DNA of 64,000 nt from Cavia porcellus (GCF_034190915.1 NW_026947493.1:46084501-46148500); one strand, 5' to 3'; shown: positions 38,183-50,439, numbered from the stretch's first letter. The notes: generated from the letters alone by a model not told the origin. A program made the numbers and translations.

Positions 38183-40689
38183 AGAGAGAATTGGAATAGA
38201 AGCTGATTTTATAAACCAACCACCCATCCCTGGATGAGTAAGATGCCTCAGATTCTTTCCTTTAAAGAAACCATGCGGGAGAATCTAATTCCGTGAGGAG
38301 ACAGAACAACCCTCTTTAGTAGCACACGGACTGGTAGTAAGAGGGTCGGGGTGACATTTCCAAAGTCCATTGCTGCACTCCGTAGTGGCCGTGCATCACT
38401 TCTGAACCTGCCGGCCTCAGTACGGCTTCCCGGGTCACCAGGCCTGAGACCAGGATTCCAAGCCAGGTGGCTCAGGATGTGCCATGCAGGGAATGCAGTA
38501 GGGGCGAGGAAGACAGGGCAGCCACAAACACGGGGTCCCTCACAATCGCCTCACTCAAGAACTGGGGTGCCTACCCGGCACTTGGCTAAGACTTCTGTGT
38601 CTGCACTGCAGTCTCCTCACCACGTGGCCCTGGATATCAGGCTTCTCCCCTCTTTTACATGTGTTTCACGTTACCTTATCTATGCTGTTATTTCTCCCCT
38701 CGAGTCTACTTTGTGTTCTCAACAAATTAAGATTCTAAGTGTGTGGGAGACAATTTGAGTGACTCCCATTGAGTGTAGAACCATTGCTGCAACTGTTATT
38801 ATATCGAGACTCTTTTATACTGATATGTACAGAGCTGATTACCGTATTTTTTTTTTCTTTAATTGTTCTAAGCATTGCAAATAAAGCTAGCCAGGTACTG
38901 GTATGTAATCTCTAAATCCATCAGACAGTTTCCGGTCTCCTGGCATAATGCTCCCTCTAAAATATATAAGCACAGTAGAGTGGTAGAGCCAATCACCTCC
39001 AGGAATGTCAACTGGGTGTGAGCCTCAAGGTAAAGGCTATGACTCCTTAAGGCACAAAAGTTTACATATCAGAAACTGAAGCAACAGCCTTCTAAAACAA
39101 TTCAGCTGCTACCTTAATTGAATTATGCATACTGATCCTTCTGCATATCCTTATCTCTGCATTTTGCAGAGATGCTTTTCTCTCTACCTGGCTGGCCAGC
39201 TAGAGTTACTCACATAGAGCAAGGCCCGCCACCCTCACTGTCACTCATCCTTGAGCCACTCCCTTCTTCACAAAATAATAAATTCTGGGAGAGGCCTAGG
39301 ATCAAGGCCTTTGTCTGCACATCCTCACGGGGACTGGACATAGGACCCCTTGGCTGCCCTTAACTTGGAATATGTCTTGGTGTCTTTACTCTCACCGTGG
39401 ATTGCATTAGAGGTGGTAGATTGGAATTAACTTGCTGAGATTCCAATAACATCTCAATGGGATTATAAATAAAACTTTTTGAATTGTGAGGAAGACTAAA
39501 AAAGGGATTATAATATTTGGATGACTATACTCAATATTTGGGATTACAATATAAGTGTATTCGTATGTTTTAAATTCTTTAACATCAACTTTGCATCAAT
39601 AAATTGTAAAACAAAACAGAACAACAATGACAAAAAAAACAATTTGCACCTTTGAGAGTTGCCAAAATGGGCCATGACATAAGCAGAAAAGGCGATAGGT
39701 CTGTCTGGAAGCATTCAGCCTACACTAGCATCCATGGAATCCTTCGTTATCACAGCACAAGAAGTCATTTGGGCAGTTCCAATATGACTCACTGTCACAA
39801 AATAATGCTGAGGGAGAGCAGCAAAGCTTGAACTTAACTGGCAAGAAGCGTTTTGAATGAAGTGTTATTTCACTTGTTTTCAGCAAATACAGTCTTTAAA
39901 AATAGTCCAAGGCAACCATTATTATCCCCGGACTTGTAGGGCCAGGTCTGTAATAGTAAGTTCAGTGGAGGAGGCTGAAAGGTTCCTCTTTTGTCTTACT
40001 GTTTCTCTAGTCAGAATGAGAAGGTAACGTCTAGGTAAATCTTACCAATCCTGACTAAGGTAGTTGACTGACATTATGCTTTATAGCTTATACCAAAAAC
40101 CTATTTAGAGAATACAATAATTAAGACTGAAATTAATGGGAGGGTGGCACTGGATTTCCTTGAATTCAAGAGATTTATCTTTATTCGACAGATTAAATAT
40201 TGAGTAAAGAATGTTGAATAAAGTCTATTCGAATTGCTTAGATATTAGGCTGCCTAATCTAGCTGTAATAAACTCGTTATCTTTAAGAAAAATAAAAGTG
40301 AAAAATAGATCAGTCCATCCCTGAAACTATCCAGATGCCTTTAAGATGGATTTGGAGGCCTGGCCATCTTTCACAAAGTTGGCCATAGCAGGCACCAGTT
40401 AGAACCACTGAGAATGAAATTCTTTTCTAGTGGTAGATTTTATATTTTGGTGAGATCAAGCCACACTACCAAAGTCACTGCACTCCAAAACAAATCTATC
40501 CATTATGCAATGCATTCAGTATTTTAAAAATCTCTAATTATAGTAGTGACACAGCAAAGTATTTATCTCTTCGTGACGTAAATCAGTGCTTCTCAAACGA
40601 TCTGTGAGAGGGGAGTCCTTTATTTTTATTATTGCCAATCTATCAACTACTGATATACTTGCAAAAGACATTCATGATAAATTATTGGA

Positions 40690-40780
40690 AAAAAATTTTT
40701 TATTGGTACCGGGGATTGAACTCACGACCGCCTACTTGCAAGGCAGGTGCTTATGCCACTGAACTAAATCCCCAGCCCCA
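40690..40780 (-). mobile_element. ID-like SINE
   Basis: The reverse complement gives GGGGCTGGGGATTTAGTTCA through GGTACCAATAAAAAA. The target duplication is imperfect, with AAATTATT on both sides. Confidence 0.9.
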
Positions 40781-41026
40781 GGAAATTATTTTTAACAAAA
40801 TGTGCAAAATGAGCAACTTTTTGCTATAATTAGATTCAACAGACATAAAATTACTGGGGCAAATTTCTAAGAAATTTTTGCAGAGCTTACTCTCAGTTTA
40901 GTACTATACTTATTTGGGCCACGGACCAGCGAGAGACACAGGTACATAGTGTCCATCTCAGACCACACTTTGAGGAGCACCGACCTGGAGCAACATGCAC
41001 ACAGTTATCCAAGACGCATACTGTAC

Positions 41027-41244
41027 CTCTGACATTCTTTCCAAATCCCATTGAGGAAACCCTTTTGTCCACTTGTTCACTATTGTTTGATTTCTCTTTT
41101 ATGACGTCATCATCGCTCACAGCATCCACAGAGAATTTTTTCTTTTTCTTTTTCTTGTGTCGAGGTGGAAGCTTTTTTGGAAAAGTAAACATTGGGAATA
41201 TCACAAGAAACATTGCAATGGCACAAAGGAGGAATCCACTCCAC
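41027..41244 (-). CDS. SLCO5A1: SLCO5A1 internal coding exon (probably coding exon 3), with polylysine loop
   Basis: On the minus strand the acceptor is TTTTTTAG and the donor is AGAG|GTACAG. The 218 bases hold 1 leading base, which completes the Trp codon split by the intron, 72 codons and 1 trailing base. The exon starts WSGFLLCAIAMFLVIFPMF, completing the OATP signature (joined reading [13 protein letters not shown]) and a membrane segment. It then turns to a cytosolic loop with KKLPPRH followed by seven lysines, and an acidic, serine- and asparagine-rich stretch ending SSMGFGKNVR. The lysine run is coded by alternating AAG and AAA triplets, so the DNA is almost pure A/G. An open reading frame carries on past the donor into the intron; I end the exon at the donor because the next exon joins in frame there. 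Identity is from recall of the SLCO5A1 protein, which has this characteristic lysine loop. Confidence 0.96.
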
Positions 41245-41684
41245 CTAAAAAATTGGGAAATGTGAGTAGCATTTATGGCTTTTGTTTTGTGAATGAGAAC
41301 AAATAAGCAAAGTAGAATCTCTGTGGAGATAAAATTCTCAGGGTAAAACTTCTACCTTATCAGCTGAGAGCACTAGAAAGTTGGATGATTTGAGAAAATA
41401 GAGACTCTCCCTTTCTGTGATCTAAATGGGAAATCTACCCAGTAATTATGCTAGCTTTATAATGAATGCTACAACCAACACTCTGATTAGAATTTCACTC
41501 AAAGATATTTAAGTAGCTATGAACTATTTTTGCTAACATTGTTAGCCTTGCTACAATGTGCATTTTATACTAAGTTTTATAGAAAAATAATATAAGCCCA
41601 AAAGTAGGCTTTGTAGACCAATACACTTTTTTCTTAGAAGAAAAACATTAATATCTAGTTTAAATGTATTTTTTCTGTTTGTAA

Positions 41685-41755
41685 GTCTTGGTGCTAAGGA
41701 TTGAATACAAGCTCTATGCTGCTACACACCTACTGAGCTATACAGCAAACACCCC
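41685..41755 (-). mobile_element. Old ID-type SINE relic
   Basis: TTGGTGCTAAGGATTGAATA, then CTACTGAGCTATACAGC, matches the reverse complement of the SINE. Confidence 0.6.
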
Positions 41756-41771
41756 ATGTTAATTGCATTTT

Positions 41772-41908
41772 AGCTGGGCCTGGTGGTGCATGTCTGCATT
41801 CCCTGTAGTTGGGAGGCTGAGACAGGAAGATTGCTGAGAGTTCGAGACCGGCCTGGGCTACAAAGTGAGCTCAAGGCCAGCCTGAACTGCACAGCAAGTC
41901 CCTGTCTC
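41772..41908 (+). mobile_element. B1-type SINE
   Basis: AGCTGGGCCTGGTGGTGCAT to CAAGTCCCTGTCTC, with both duplicated halves. Its tail received the SINE at 41928 and expanded into a GA-rich microsatellite. Confidence 0.9.
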
Positions 41909-41927
41909 AAAAAGACAGAAGAAGAAG

Positions 41928-42032
41928 GGGCTGGGGGTTTAGCTCAGCGGCATAAGCACCTGCCTTGCAAGCAGGTGGCCATGAGTTCGATCCCCGGTAC
42001 CTATAAAAAGAAAAAAAAAAAAAGTATAAAAA
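41928..42032 (+). mobile_element. Young ID-like SINE inserted in a B1 tail
   Basis: The full tRNA-like body ends GGTACCTATAAAAAG plus A runs. A perfect 19-bp duplication, AAAAAGACAGAAGAAGAAG, lies at 41909-41927 and 42033-42051. The target is the 3' tail of the B1 at 41772-41908. Confidence 0.95.
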
Positions 42033-42039
42033 AAAAAGA

Positions 42040-42111
42040 CAGAAGAAGAAGAGGAAGAAAAGAACAAGAAGATGATGAGGAGGAGAAGGAGAGAAAGAGA
42101 GAGACAGAGAG

Positions 42112-42158
<47 letters not shown>

Positions 42159-42166
42159 AAGAAAGG
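42040..42166. repeat. GA-rich tract ending in (GAAA)n
   Basis: AGAAGA units pass into about 13 GAAA units at 42111-42165, grown from the tails of the B1 and SINE just upstream. Confidence 0.95.
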
Positions 42167-42194
42167 ACATCTTAAATGACTAGCTAAAGGTCAG

Positions 42195-42196
<2 letters not shown>

Positions 42197-42238
<42 letters not shown>
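42197..42238. repeat. (AT)n microsatellite
   Basis: About 21 uninterrupted AT units. Confidence 0.97.
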
Positions 42239-42241
<3 letters not shown>

Positions 42242-42884
42242 CCTCACAGTACTTAACCTAGCATGAGGTAGCAAGAATTTAGATTTGATCCTTGCCTTCA
42301 AAAATGTACAACTTAAGTGTAAGCCAACCAAAAATATAAGAAAAATCTCTAAGAAGTACAAGAACATATGCAGAGTTAGGACATATAGTACAGGTTACAA
42401 ATGCCATAAAAGTTCAGAGAGGGTAAATGAACATAGGGCAGAAAGCGTCCTAGGAGATGTAGAACTTAAGCTATGATGCACTCAGGCTCCTGTGTTTAAA
42501 TTTCTATGAGGTTGCCATGTTGCAAGGAACTCATGGTGAAAACAAAATGTAGAAACTAAATCTTAGTCTGATATTAGAGCCACAGTCTCTGCCCTGGGAC
42601 TTCTTCCTACACAGTTCTCTAATGAGCAGTTTCTCAGTCCCCGCTGGCATCTTCTAAGCAAGCAGAGCTCCCTGGTCCTACCTCACAGGGTTGCCATTTC
42701 TAACTAGGATTCCTCAGCTTCACACTCTGTTCTTGAAGCTTCAGTGTTCAGGAAGATTTTGTTCTCTGTATCAACCTATTTCCATCAGTTGGAACCAAAT
42801 ACAAGCAGCATTCTAAGCACTAATAATGAATTCAGTTCAGCAAGAATACAAACCAATTGCTAAGTGAAAATTCATTTAAGAATT

Positions 42885-43215
42885 TTTATTATGTACTTTT
42901 GTGATACATAATGAATACCTTCATCACAGGGAGTTGGTACATAAACATCACATCTTAGTCCCTTTCATCTGCCCTTCTCTTCCCTCTCCCTCCACCCTAC
43001 ATCCCCTTTCCCATCTGCAAAAGATCTAGCTCTCTGCCTCCTATCACCCATCTTTTATTTTGCTCTTTACAAATTAGAGCCATGATTTGTGTTTCTCATG
43101 TAAAAGAAGACATAACATATTTAAGCTTCTGTCTGATTTGTTTCACTTAGTATTAAGATCTCAAAGTGCATCCATTAATTCAATTAGCATATATACTAAT
43201 GACTAAGTGAAAGTT
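42885..43215 (-). mobile_element. LINE-1 3' UTR fragment, antisense
   Basis: A C/T-rich plus-strand tract, then GAGCCATGATTTGTGTTTCT and TGATTTGTTTCACTTAGTAT, agrees with a rodent L1 3' UTR in reverse. Confidence 0.7.
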
Positions 43216-44374
43216 CATATTTTTTTTTAAAAAATCTCTATTAAACTTTCACTATCAGCTGACAAAAGTCTATCCTACTTGAGAAATGATTCCTAGAACC
43301 AGTCACTAATATCCCAATATGTTACTTTCAAAGATAAAGAAAATAACAAAATTAACATAAATCAGAAAAAAGGCTTTATCTTTGGAAGACTGCTTAGGGT
43401 AGATTTCTAGTCATCTCTATTTTTCATAGTATTATCACCAACCTAGTTCTGACACAGATCAGGTATTCAAACAATTTGTCAAATAAATTGAAAGAGAAAA
43501 AGTTTTAAGGAACAGAAGGGTCATCTGTCTGCAGAGAACATGCATATGATAATGTCTGATTTTTTAGAACTTGACTGCTCACCCACATTTACCCTCTGGA
43601 TCTCACTCAGCAAACTCCACATTACAGTGCCCCGAACCCTCCTTTTCCTGGCCTCCCACCGCTCTCCCCTGCAGGGCAGTGGAGAAAGGTGGGGTTTGTG
43701 ACCTGGAGTGTGAAAAAGACCTGCCTTGGTATCTTATCTTTACAGCTTACTAACTAGGAAATCTTAGGAAAATTATTCTGATTTTCCAGACTTACTTCCT
43801 AATCTGAAAATGGTGATATAGAGAATCATAAGAGAATAATAAGTGGTTTCTTCAGCCCTCAAATTTAAATAAGGAGCTGTATACAATGAACCTAATAAAA
43901 TGCTCGCCCTTAAGTCCATATTTAATTTATGGCAGTTAGTTTTGATTGCTGGGTTTTGTTATGCATGTCTGCCCTCAGCCCCTCTGCCTACCTGGCTCTT
44001 AGTCCCTAGCCTGAAATTGCATGCAAACATTAAAAATTCATTCTTAAAGCCTAAAGTAAGAGCATATAACAGAAGAAGAATTACGTAAAAGTCTGGGATT
44101 GTTTCAAAGCAGAGCAAACCAGTCTGCATTCTTTTTCTAGCAATATTGGTATGGCACATGATGCAGTGATGGCTACACGGACAAGGCTAAGAAAGGCACC
44201 AAAAGGAGACGAGCCAGAGCATCACGGCTTAGAAGATGACACCTCAGTAATGGCTAACACCGAAAGACCAAGGCATCTAAATCTTTTGCATCAAGCCTTA
44301 CTCAAAGCAAGTAAGGGGGCTCCAATTAACATGTTGACTAAGAGCTCTGCTCTGGAGTAAGTTTTTTCATCCCA

Positions 44375-44560
44375 GGCCTTACTGACTGATGCTTTAAGGA
44401 AGTAATTCAACTCCCTGAGCATCAATTTCCCCACCCGCAAAATGGGAATAATAGTAGTGACTACACATGGTTGTTAAAAGGTCTGATGAGAATATTTGTA
44501 AACTCTTCATATAATCCTTGACAGCTGGTGAGCACCCAGTAAATCTTAGCATCACTCAAT
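44375..44560 (+). mobile_element. MIR, fairly well preserved
   Basis: CATCAATTTCCCCACCCGCA, AAATGGGAATAATAGTAGTG, GGTTGTTAAAAGGTCTGATG and GAGCACCCAGTAAATC follow MIR closely. Confidence 0.8.
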
Positions 44561-44869
44561 CCTCCACTCCCTCCTCCACTCTTTCAGCATAGATTTACTG
44601 AAAGCTTATCATTGTTGCTAGGCACTGTATCAAATAACTATGCTTTTACTCAAAGAAGAAACCTGTTACAAGTCAGACTACTCAGTGAACAATTCAAATT
44701 CATTTTTAAATAGGCCCCTATTTAAAGTGCTGTATAGATCACATTTATCATTTATGCAATGAATACTGCACAAATGAAACAGATAAAACTACTTGAACAC
44801 TAATGAAACTTGAAGGATAGAATAGTGTATACTGGATAGCAGAGCAGGAACCACATGAAAGTTTGCTCA

Positions 44870-45010
44870 TTACTTAACGATGACTCTTTCAAATGGATAC
44901 TGTAACCTCCTTTTACAGATTTAAAAAGTAACTGAGGCACATAGACGCGATTTCCCTAAGGGCACATAGCTACTAGATACACATTAGGAGAGAACTCAGG
45001 AGAATAGCTT
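44870..45010 (-). mobile_element. MIR relic, antisense
   Basis: CTCCTTTTACAGATTTAAAA, AGTAACTGAGGCACATAG and GGGCACATAGCTACTAGATA follow reversed MIR. Confidence 0.7.
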
Positions 45011-45289
45011 AGGGTCTGCACACTAAATGACTGTTTTGCTACCAGCTAGAAAACATGTAAGTGACTGTACAGAGTGCTTATAAAACTAACGGTCCTTCCT
45101 TCTTCTGTTCGTTCTTCTCCCTGCCTGAGCTGGTTCTCCTCGCTCCCTCTGAATGCGTCTTTATCATCGTGTGCTTCTCAGGACATCTACATGGAACAGA
45201 GGAATATATGTTTAATATGCAAAAATGTATTTTAGTGATTTAACTTTTTAATGATGAAAACATGCTACTCTGATTTATTTCAGAACTGC

Positions 45290-46185
45290 AAAAACAGGTG
45301 ACTCTGAAATGCATAAGTATTTCTCAAGGGAAGAAATACAAATGGCAAATACATAGATGAAAGAAATGCTCAACATCTCTAGTCATTCTAGAGATGCAAA
45401 TTACAATTCTGAGATTTCAACTCACTCCAGAAAGAATGGCTATCATCAATTAATCAGAACAAATGCTGGAGAGGCTCTGGGGGAAAAGGAACCTTTCTCC
45501 ACTGTTGGCAGGAGCACAGACTGATGCAACCACTGTGGAAATCAGTGTGGAGATATCTCTGAAAACTAGGATTAGAGATCCCATTTGACCCAGTCATTCC
45601 CTTTCTGGGTGTCTCCCTGTAAGAATTAAAAACACTATACCACAGTAACATATGCACATCCATGTTTATATCAGCATAGTTTGTAATAACTAAATTTTGG
45701 AAGCAACTCAAATGTCCATTAACCGAGGAATGGATAAAGAAGATGTGCTTGTTTTATATAATGGAGTACTACTGGGCCATAAAAAGAATAAATCTGAGAC
45801 AGTTGAGGTAAATGAAGGCCATACTCTTAAGTAAAATAAATCAGACACACGTGTAAATATTGCATTATCTCCCGGTGTGAGAAACTGAAAGAGTAAATAA
45901 AGTCCAAAGTACACAATTGATATTGTGAAATAGGAAGAAATTGTTCAACAGGCAAGAGGAACTAGGGAGGGGGAGAGAGAAAAGAAGGAAGGGAAAAGGA
46001 AAAAGATGAAGGAAGGATAAAATGAAAAGGTTTTGTAACAAAGGGGACTGACGGGAGGGGAGTGGATTGAGAAAAAAGGAGAAATCAAGATATATCGCAT
46101 ACAGATACAAATTCCCTATGATGAAGATGATCAGTATGTATACCTAAACTGTACCAATAAATTTAATGAATGTTTTAAAAAGATG
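45290..46185 (+). mobile_element. LINE-1 3' end, sense
   Basis: AACAAATGCTGGAGAGGCTC, CACTGTTGGCAGGAGCACAG, ATGTCCATTAACCGAGGAAT and GAGTACTACTGGGCCATAAA are classic L1 3' landmarks. A G/A-rich 3' UTR tract follows, ending near CAATAAATTTAATGAATG. Confidence 0.9.
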
Positions 46186-47054
46186 AGATCAAAATATCAC
46201 TATCAGTTGAGACCTTAAAGTTCCTGCATTATTCCCTCCTCACTGATGAGGACAGTATGATTTGAAAATTTTACCAAGCAAGCTCAGCTGAATCTCTGTT
46301 TCAATGAGGATTATTATGAAAATAAGAAATGTTATATAGCTTAATTAGTAGTTATCAACAGTCTTGAAAGTAGTTGCAAACACTATTCCTACCAACTCTG
46401 GAGTTATGAGGTCATTATAAAATAATAGAGAAAACAAAGTACCCTAAGCAACTCTCTAGAAAGTAATTAGTTACTTGACACATATAATTCTAAAATGGAA
46501 GTATTCTCTTAGCAAAAAAAAAAATGGAATTTCTTATCGTTAATCCATACAAAATGAATTCAGGACACCAGTATTTTGAGTAAGAGCTTCTGCGGGCATG
46601 ACAAAATAAATTACATTCAAATTGAGGAGGCGCTTGAAGAACTCAAGTGCATCCCTGGTTATTCACGATAAATAACATCCAAAGTGCAAGTTCTTCTGAG
46701 TTCTACACGTAGCTTATTTGGCAGGAAGTCAAAGTCCAGCAAATAGAGAACAGCTACAGCCCTAGCTCACGTGGGGACACAAAATATTGCCAAAAAGAAA
46801 AGGCTTGCCGAGCTATGCCAGTGGTAAAGTAGAGCTGAGTTCTGGGCACTGGGGGAGAGTGGCAAAGCAGCAATACAAGCATAACAAAGAAATGAAGGGA
46901 AGTATTTTTAAGCCACAGAAAAGATAATGAAGGGCATGGTTAAAATAAACAGGAGAGGCCCCTCACAGCCCCTGTGGCCCTTTTCTGGACTTTGCTATAT
47001 AGGAAAGGGCCCAATCCTACAAAATGCTTATTAGGACACTGTTGCCGAAGTCTC

Positions 47055-47445
47055 TGTGTTAGTTTCTTATTGCTACTGTAATAGTAGTGGCTCAAACAAA
47101 AGTGGGTTATCTCAGAATTCAGATCAGACATCCATGATGTTGGCATTGGAAGGGCTGCGTTTCCTCTGAAGGTCGTAGCTAGGGAGAAAACCTTTCCCTT
47201 AGCTTTCGGCGTGCATTCCTTAGCTCACAGCCCCTGCCTCCCTCTTCAGAGCATGTCACCTCCACCCGTGATTTAACTGTCTCCTTCTCTAACTATGGCT
47301 CTCCTCCCTTCCTCTCTCCTGTGATTAATAAAACACCCAATCTCCCCAGCTCAAGATTCTTAACTGGATGGCATCCCCCAAGCCCCTTAGAGTGTGTATG
47401 GTAACATATTCATTCACAGGCTCTGGGAGTGAAGGAATAGCTAGC
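47055..47445 (+). mobile_element. Ancient LTR-like relic
   Basis: GTGTTAGTTTCTTATTGCTA, TGTTGGCATTGGAAGGGCTG, CGGCGTGCATTCCTTAGCTC and ACATATTCATTCACAGGCTC match a common old mammalian LTR-type repeat in order. Confidence 0.6.
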
Positions 47446-47573
47446 CTGGCCCACTCCCTGGAGACTTTCAGCTATCATTAATGTCTTCATTGGGAAAACG
47501 TGGACTACGAAAGTACTTATGTCTAACCATCATTAGTAACAGGTGAAATACAAAATTTAGAAAACAATCTTAC

Positions 47574-47706
47574 CAGTTTCCAATGAAGCGAGGATCATTC
47601 TGGTCAAGGTGAACAGGATTTCTGGGATCAACATAAAAACCAATAAGAAGTCCACCTAATAAATATCCCACTGCCGGGCCAAGCGCTCCCATGACATACA
47701 TGATGG
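47574..47706 (-). CDS. SLCO5A1: SLCO5A1 internal coding exon (probably coding exon 2)
   Basis: This exon encodes part of a 12-membrane-segment organic anion transporter family member (OATP5A1) of the plasma or internal membranes, whose substrate is poorly defined. On the minus strand the acceptor reads TTCTTCTCAG before the exon and the donor reads CTG|GTAAGA after it. The 133 bases hold 2 leading bases, 43 codons ([18 protein letters not shown] at the start, DPRFIGN at the end) and 2 trailing bases. The start is a glycine/alanine-rich membrane segment, followed by a short polar loop rich in Asp, Asn and Pro. The last codons begin the OATP signature, completed in the next exon. The leading CC fits an upstream exon ending in G to give Ala, as in the family member as I remember it. 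The matching phase with the exon at 41027-41244 makes a pseudogene very unlikely. Confidence 0.95.
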
Positions 47707-48362
47707 CTGAGAAGAAAGAAGGGGAAACATGAAATACAGCAACGTTCCAGGTAAGTGCTGGCAGCTCTGCACTTGCACGGCCACACTGCAGATGGGTCAG
47801 ACTGAACCCACTTAACTCCAAAATGTCTCTGTTGATGTTTGGGTTTCAGACTTTGCCTTGACCTCCCTGTTAGACCTTGTCTTCCTAGAGCATCAGAATA
47901 ACCTGGAGAGCTTTTGGTTGTGTCGTGTTGTGTTTTGTTTTGTTTTGTTTTGTTACAGTATCATTAGGCTTCACCTCAGCACTACTAAATTCAAATTTCT
48001 AAAAGTATATACCCAGGCTAACAAGGAAGACACTGAAGAAGCAATAGAAAAAAACGTTTTTAAGTCTCAAGAAAAAAAAAAAAAAGAAAAGAAAATATTC
48101 TTTGTCATCACTGGAAGATTCTAGCAGGATGAGGGGAGGTGACTCAAGGCTGGACAAGGATGGATTCAGTGGAATTGGAGAAGTGCTCCAAAGCCCCCAA
48201 TGGCTAACGTCTTTCCTGCCACCAATCTTGCAATGTTTATTGTTCTTTGAGGAATCTTACTTTAAAAGGAGCAAATCTCCCTAAAGGTTGTGGTTCAGGA
48301 GGTCCAAGTGGAAAGCACCAACCACAGGAGGACCACAAAATAATTTTTTAAAACACATGTCC

Positions 48363-48480
48363 AAGCCAGACGTGGTGGTAATCCCAGCATTCAGGAAGCT
48401 GAGGCCAGCCTGGGCTGCAAAATGAGTTCAGGCCCAACCTAAACTGCAGAGTGAGATCCTGTCTCAAAAAGACAAAAGAA
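48363..48480 (+). mobile_element. B1-type SINE with internal deletion
   Basis: AAGCCAGACGTGGTGGTAAT to GATCCTGTCTCAAAAAGAC. A stretch between GAAGCTGAGG and CCAGCCTGGGC is missing. Confidence 0.85.
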
Positions 48481-50439
48481 GAAAAAACACTGTCTGAGGA
48501 GTCAGGTGATACATGTCTCATGGTCAGGGAATCAAAAGGTTGTCATTTTATTACCAAAAAAAAAAAAAAAAAAAGCTTTCCATAAAAATGAGTTTACAGC
48601 ACTGGCTTTTGTGTGTGTGTATGTGTTTATTCCTATTTTCACTCCTGTAATTTACAATTCCAAAATGTCGATTTTAAAATTTTAAAATAGGATATGAAGT
48701 TCCTTGAGAATCATACAAAGATATGCCCATATTCCAAAATCCACTGTTTTACCTATACAAACTCAGTTATTTGAGGACAAATCTATGAACACTTTTAAGA
48801 CACTGCTGTGTACAAGGAATAATAACAAACTCAAGTAATAACTGTTTCTCATTTCTATTACCATCATATAATTCTAACCACTGAGTAAATAAGACAATTT
48901 ACCATATCCTTCAGCTACCACTATATCTACCAGAACACAAAGCAAAATAATCAGAATGGCTTCGCCTCACTTTATCATCCACACCTCAGTAAACTTTGAG
49001 TAATCTTGTGCCTCCTGTTACTCAGAGCCACAGACAGGAGACAGTAATTTAACACCTGCTCTCACTTCTCACACCAGTACAAAAGGGAAAGTGTGGTGTT
49101 TGCTTTACAGAATGGTCTCCTCCTTAACAATAAGACCTTCAGTTCTTCCACTTCTCCATCTGTGTTTGGAAATAGAGAATAAAGACAAGGCCTCGAGTAA
49201 CTGGCACCGTTGAAAGCATGCTTTTCATGCACACAATTAGAATTTCAATAAATATCTTTAATCTCTGTTTATAACCTACTCTGTAACTCAAGAACAGAAA
49301 GTAGTTTTCAGGTACAGTCCTTCCATATGCCTACGAAGACACAAATTTATGTTTATACCTCCAGGCAAACTGCACCATTTACAACTTAAAATTGTAAGGA
49401 GTCCAAACTGTGACATGAATCATCCTCCTGGAATAGTTCAAGAGACCGTCTTACAAACACAGACAGGAAAAGGGTATTTCCGCCATCCTGTTTATGCCTG
49501 GGGCACTTGAGTGCAAATCTCGGAAAGGCGAGTAAAGCAGGCAGCCTGTGCACCAAAGGACCACGCAATTACCTAGCAAATGGAAAATCCACCAGATAGC
49601 ATTCACCAAAAAAGTAATAAATAAACTCTTAACTACTTTATTGACAAAGCTTCCTGAAAATTCAGCAATGTAATCAGAAACATGTATTTTCATTACACAG
49701 CAACCAACAAAATTTAAGTCCAACAAAATCACTTCCATACACACACCACTTAACTGGCTCCATTTGAAAAATACACCATCCTCTGAGCAGAAGTTAAACC
49801 TTTCTGGCCACTGGTCAACATTTATTAATTGACTGACCAACAGCACTCATTCAAAGATTTAGGGGGCACCAAGTGTTGAAGCAAACTCACACACCTCCAA
49901 ATCCCAGGAGCTCCCCCACCTGAAGGTCTCACTGCTCTTCTGGGAGCCCAAGGGTGGGACATACCAGCCTTTGCTATGACTGCAACCATCAAATCACGAG
50001 GTCTTAGGGCTGCATTTGGGGGTGAGAACAGGCTGGAAAGTGACGTACCCCTGTTCCTTTGCTGATACTCGTCAAGGACTAACCAGGCCCAGGCTTGATG
50101 GTCCCTAGCTGAGTGCCTCTCTCCTTAGAATGCAGAGACTACACACTGTCTATCCCAGCAGGCTCCACCCCTCATCATACATCCCTAAAGGTAAAAGACT
50201 TTAAGCTTTTTCCCCTGTGGATATACTTTTCTGTATAAACAGATGTGCATACTATACCAGTCTCTCTCCCACAGCTCACCCCTAATGTCTCAGGAAACGC
50301 TGTTAGATCCTCCACCAAACCATATCCAATACCCAGTTCCTTCTCTTCACTCCACTGATAACAGCCTGAACGGAGACACCACTGTCACTCATGGGGAATG
50401 ACTCCAGGGTTCCCAAGCAGCATCCCTGCTCCTGCCCTC

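Larger units (their letters stand above)
25798..41026 (-). other. SLCO5A1: SLCO5A1 intron of 15,229 bases
   Basis: The intron runs from donor AGAG|GTACAG to acceptor TTTTGTAG and interrupts an Asp codon after its first base. It contains a well preserved B1 (27965-28129), the interstitial telomeric array, dimeric SINEs, paired antisense ID SINEs, a possible L2 relic (35440-35800) and the dispersed 150-bp-type repeat. 26000-27950 is very AT-rich unique-looking sequence. 28200-31370 (apart from chance frames), 31780-32990 and 37520-40680 show nothing firmly recognisable. Confidence 0.9.
41245..47573 (-). other. SLCO5A1: SLCO5A1 intron of 6,329 bases
   Basis: The intron is bounded by the donor CTG|GTAAGA at its high end and the acceptor TTTTTTAG at its low end, and interrupts a Trp codon after its second base. 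It holds a B1 with an ID SINE in its tail, GA-rich and AT microsatellites, an antisense L1 3' end (42885-43215), MIR relics, a sense L1 3' end (45290-46185) and an LTR-like relic (47055-47445). The stretches 43216-44370 and 46186-47050 show nothing I recognise. Confidence 0.9.

Noticed and set aside
41907..42170. Minus-strand frame rich in Phe, Leu and Ser resembling a membrane protein
   Set aside because: It is the translation of the GA-rich microsatellite and SINE tails.
49451..49846. 131-codon minus-strand frame considered as an upstream SLCO5A1 exon
   Set aside because: It does not resemble the expected OATP sequence before the IMYVMGALG junction and has no phase-compatible donor I could support.
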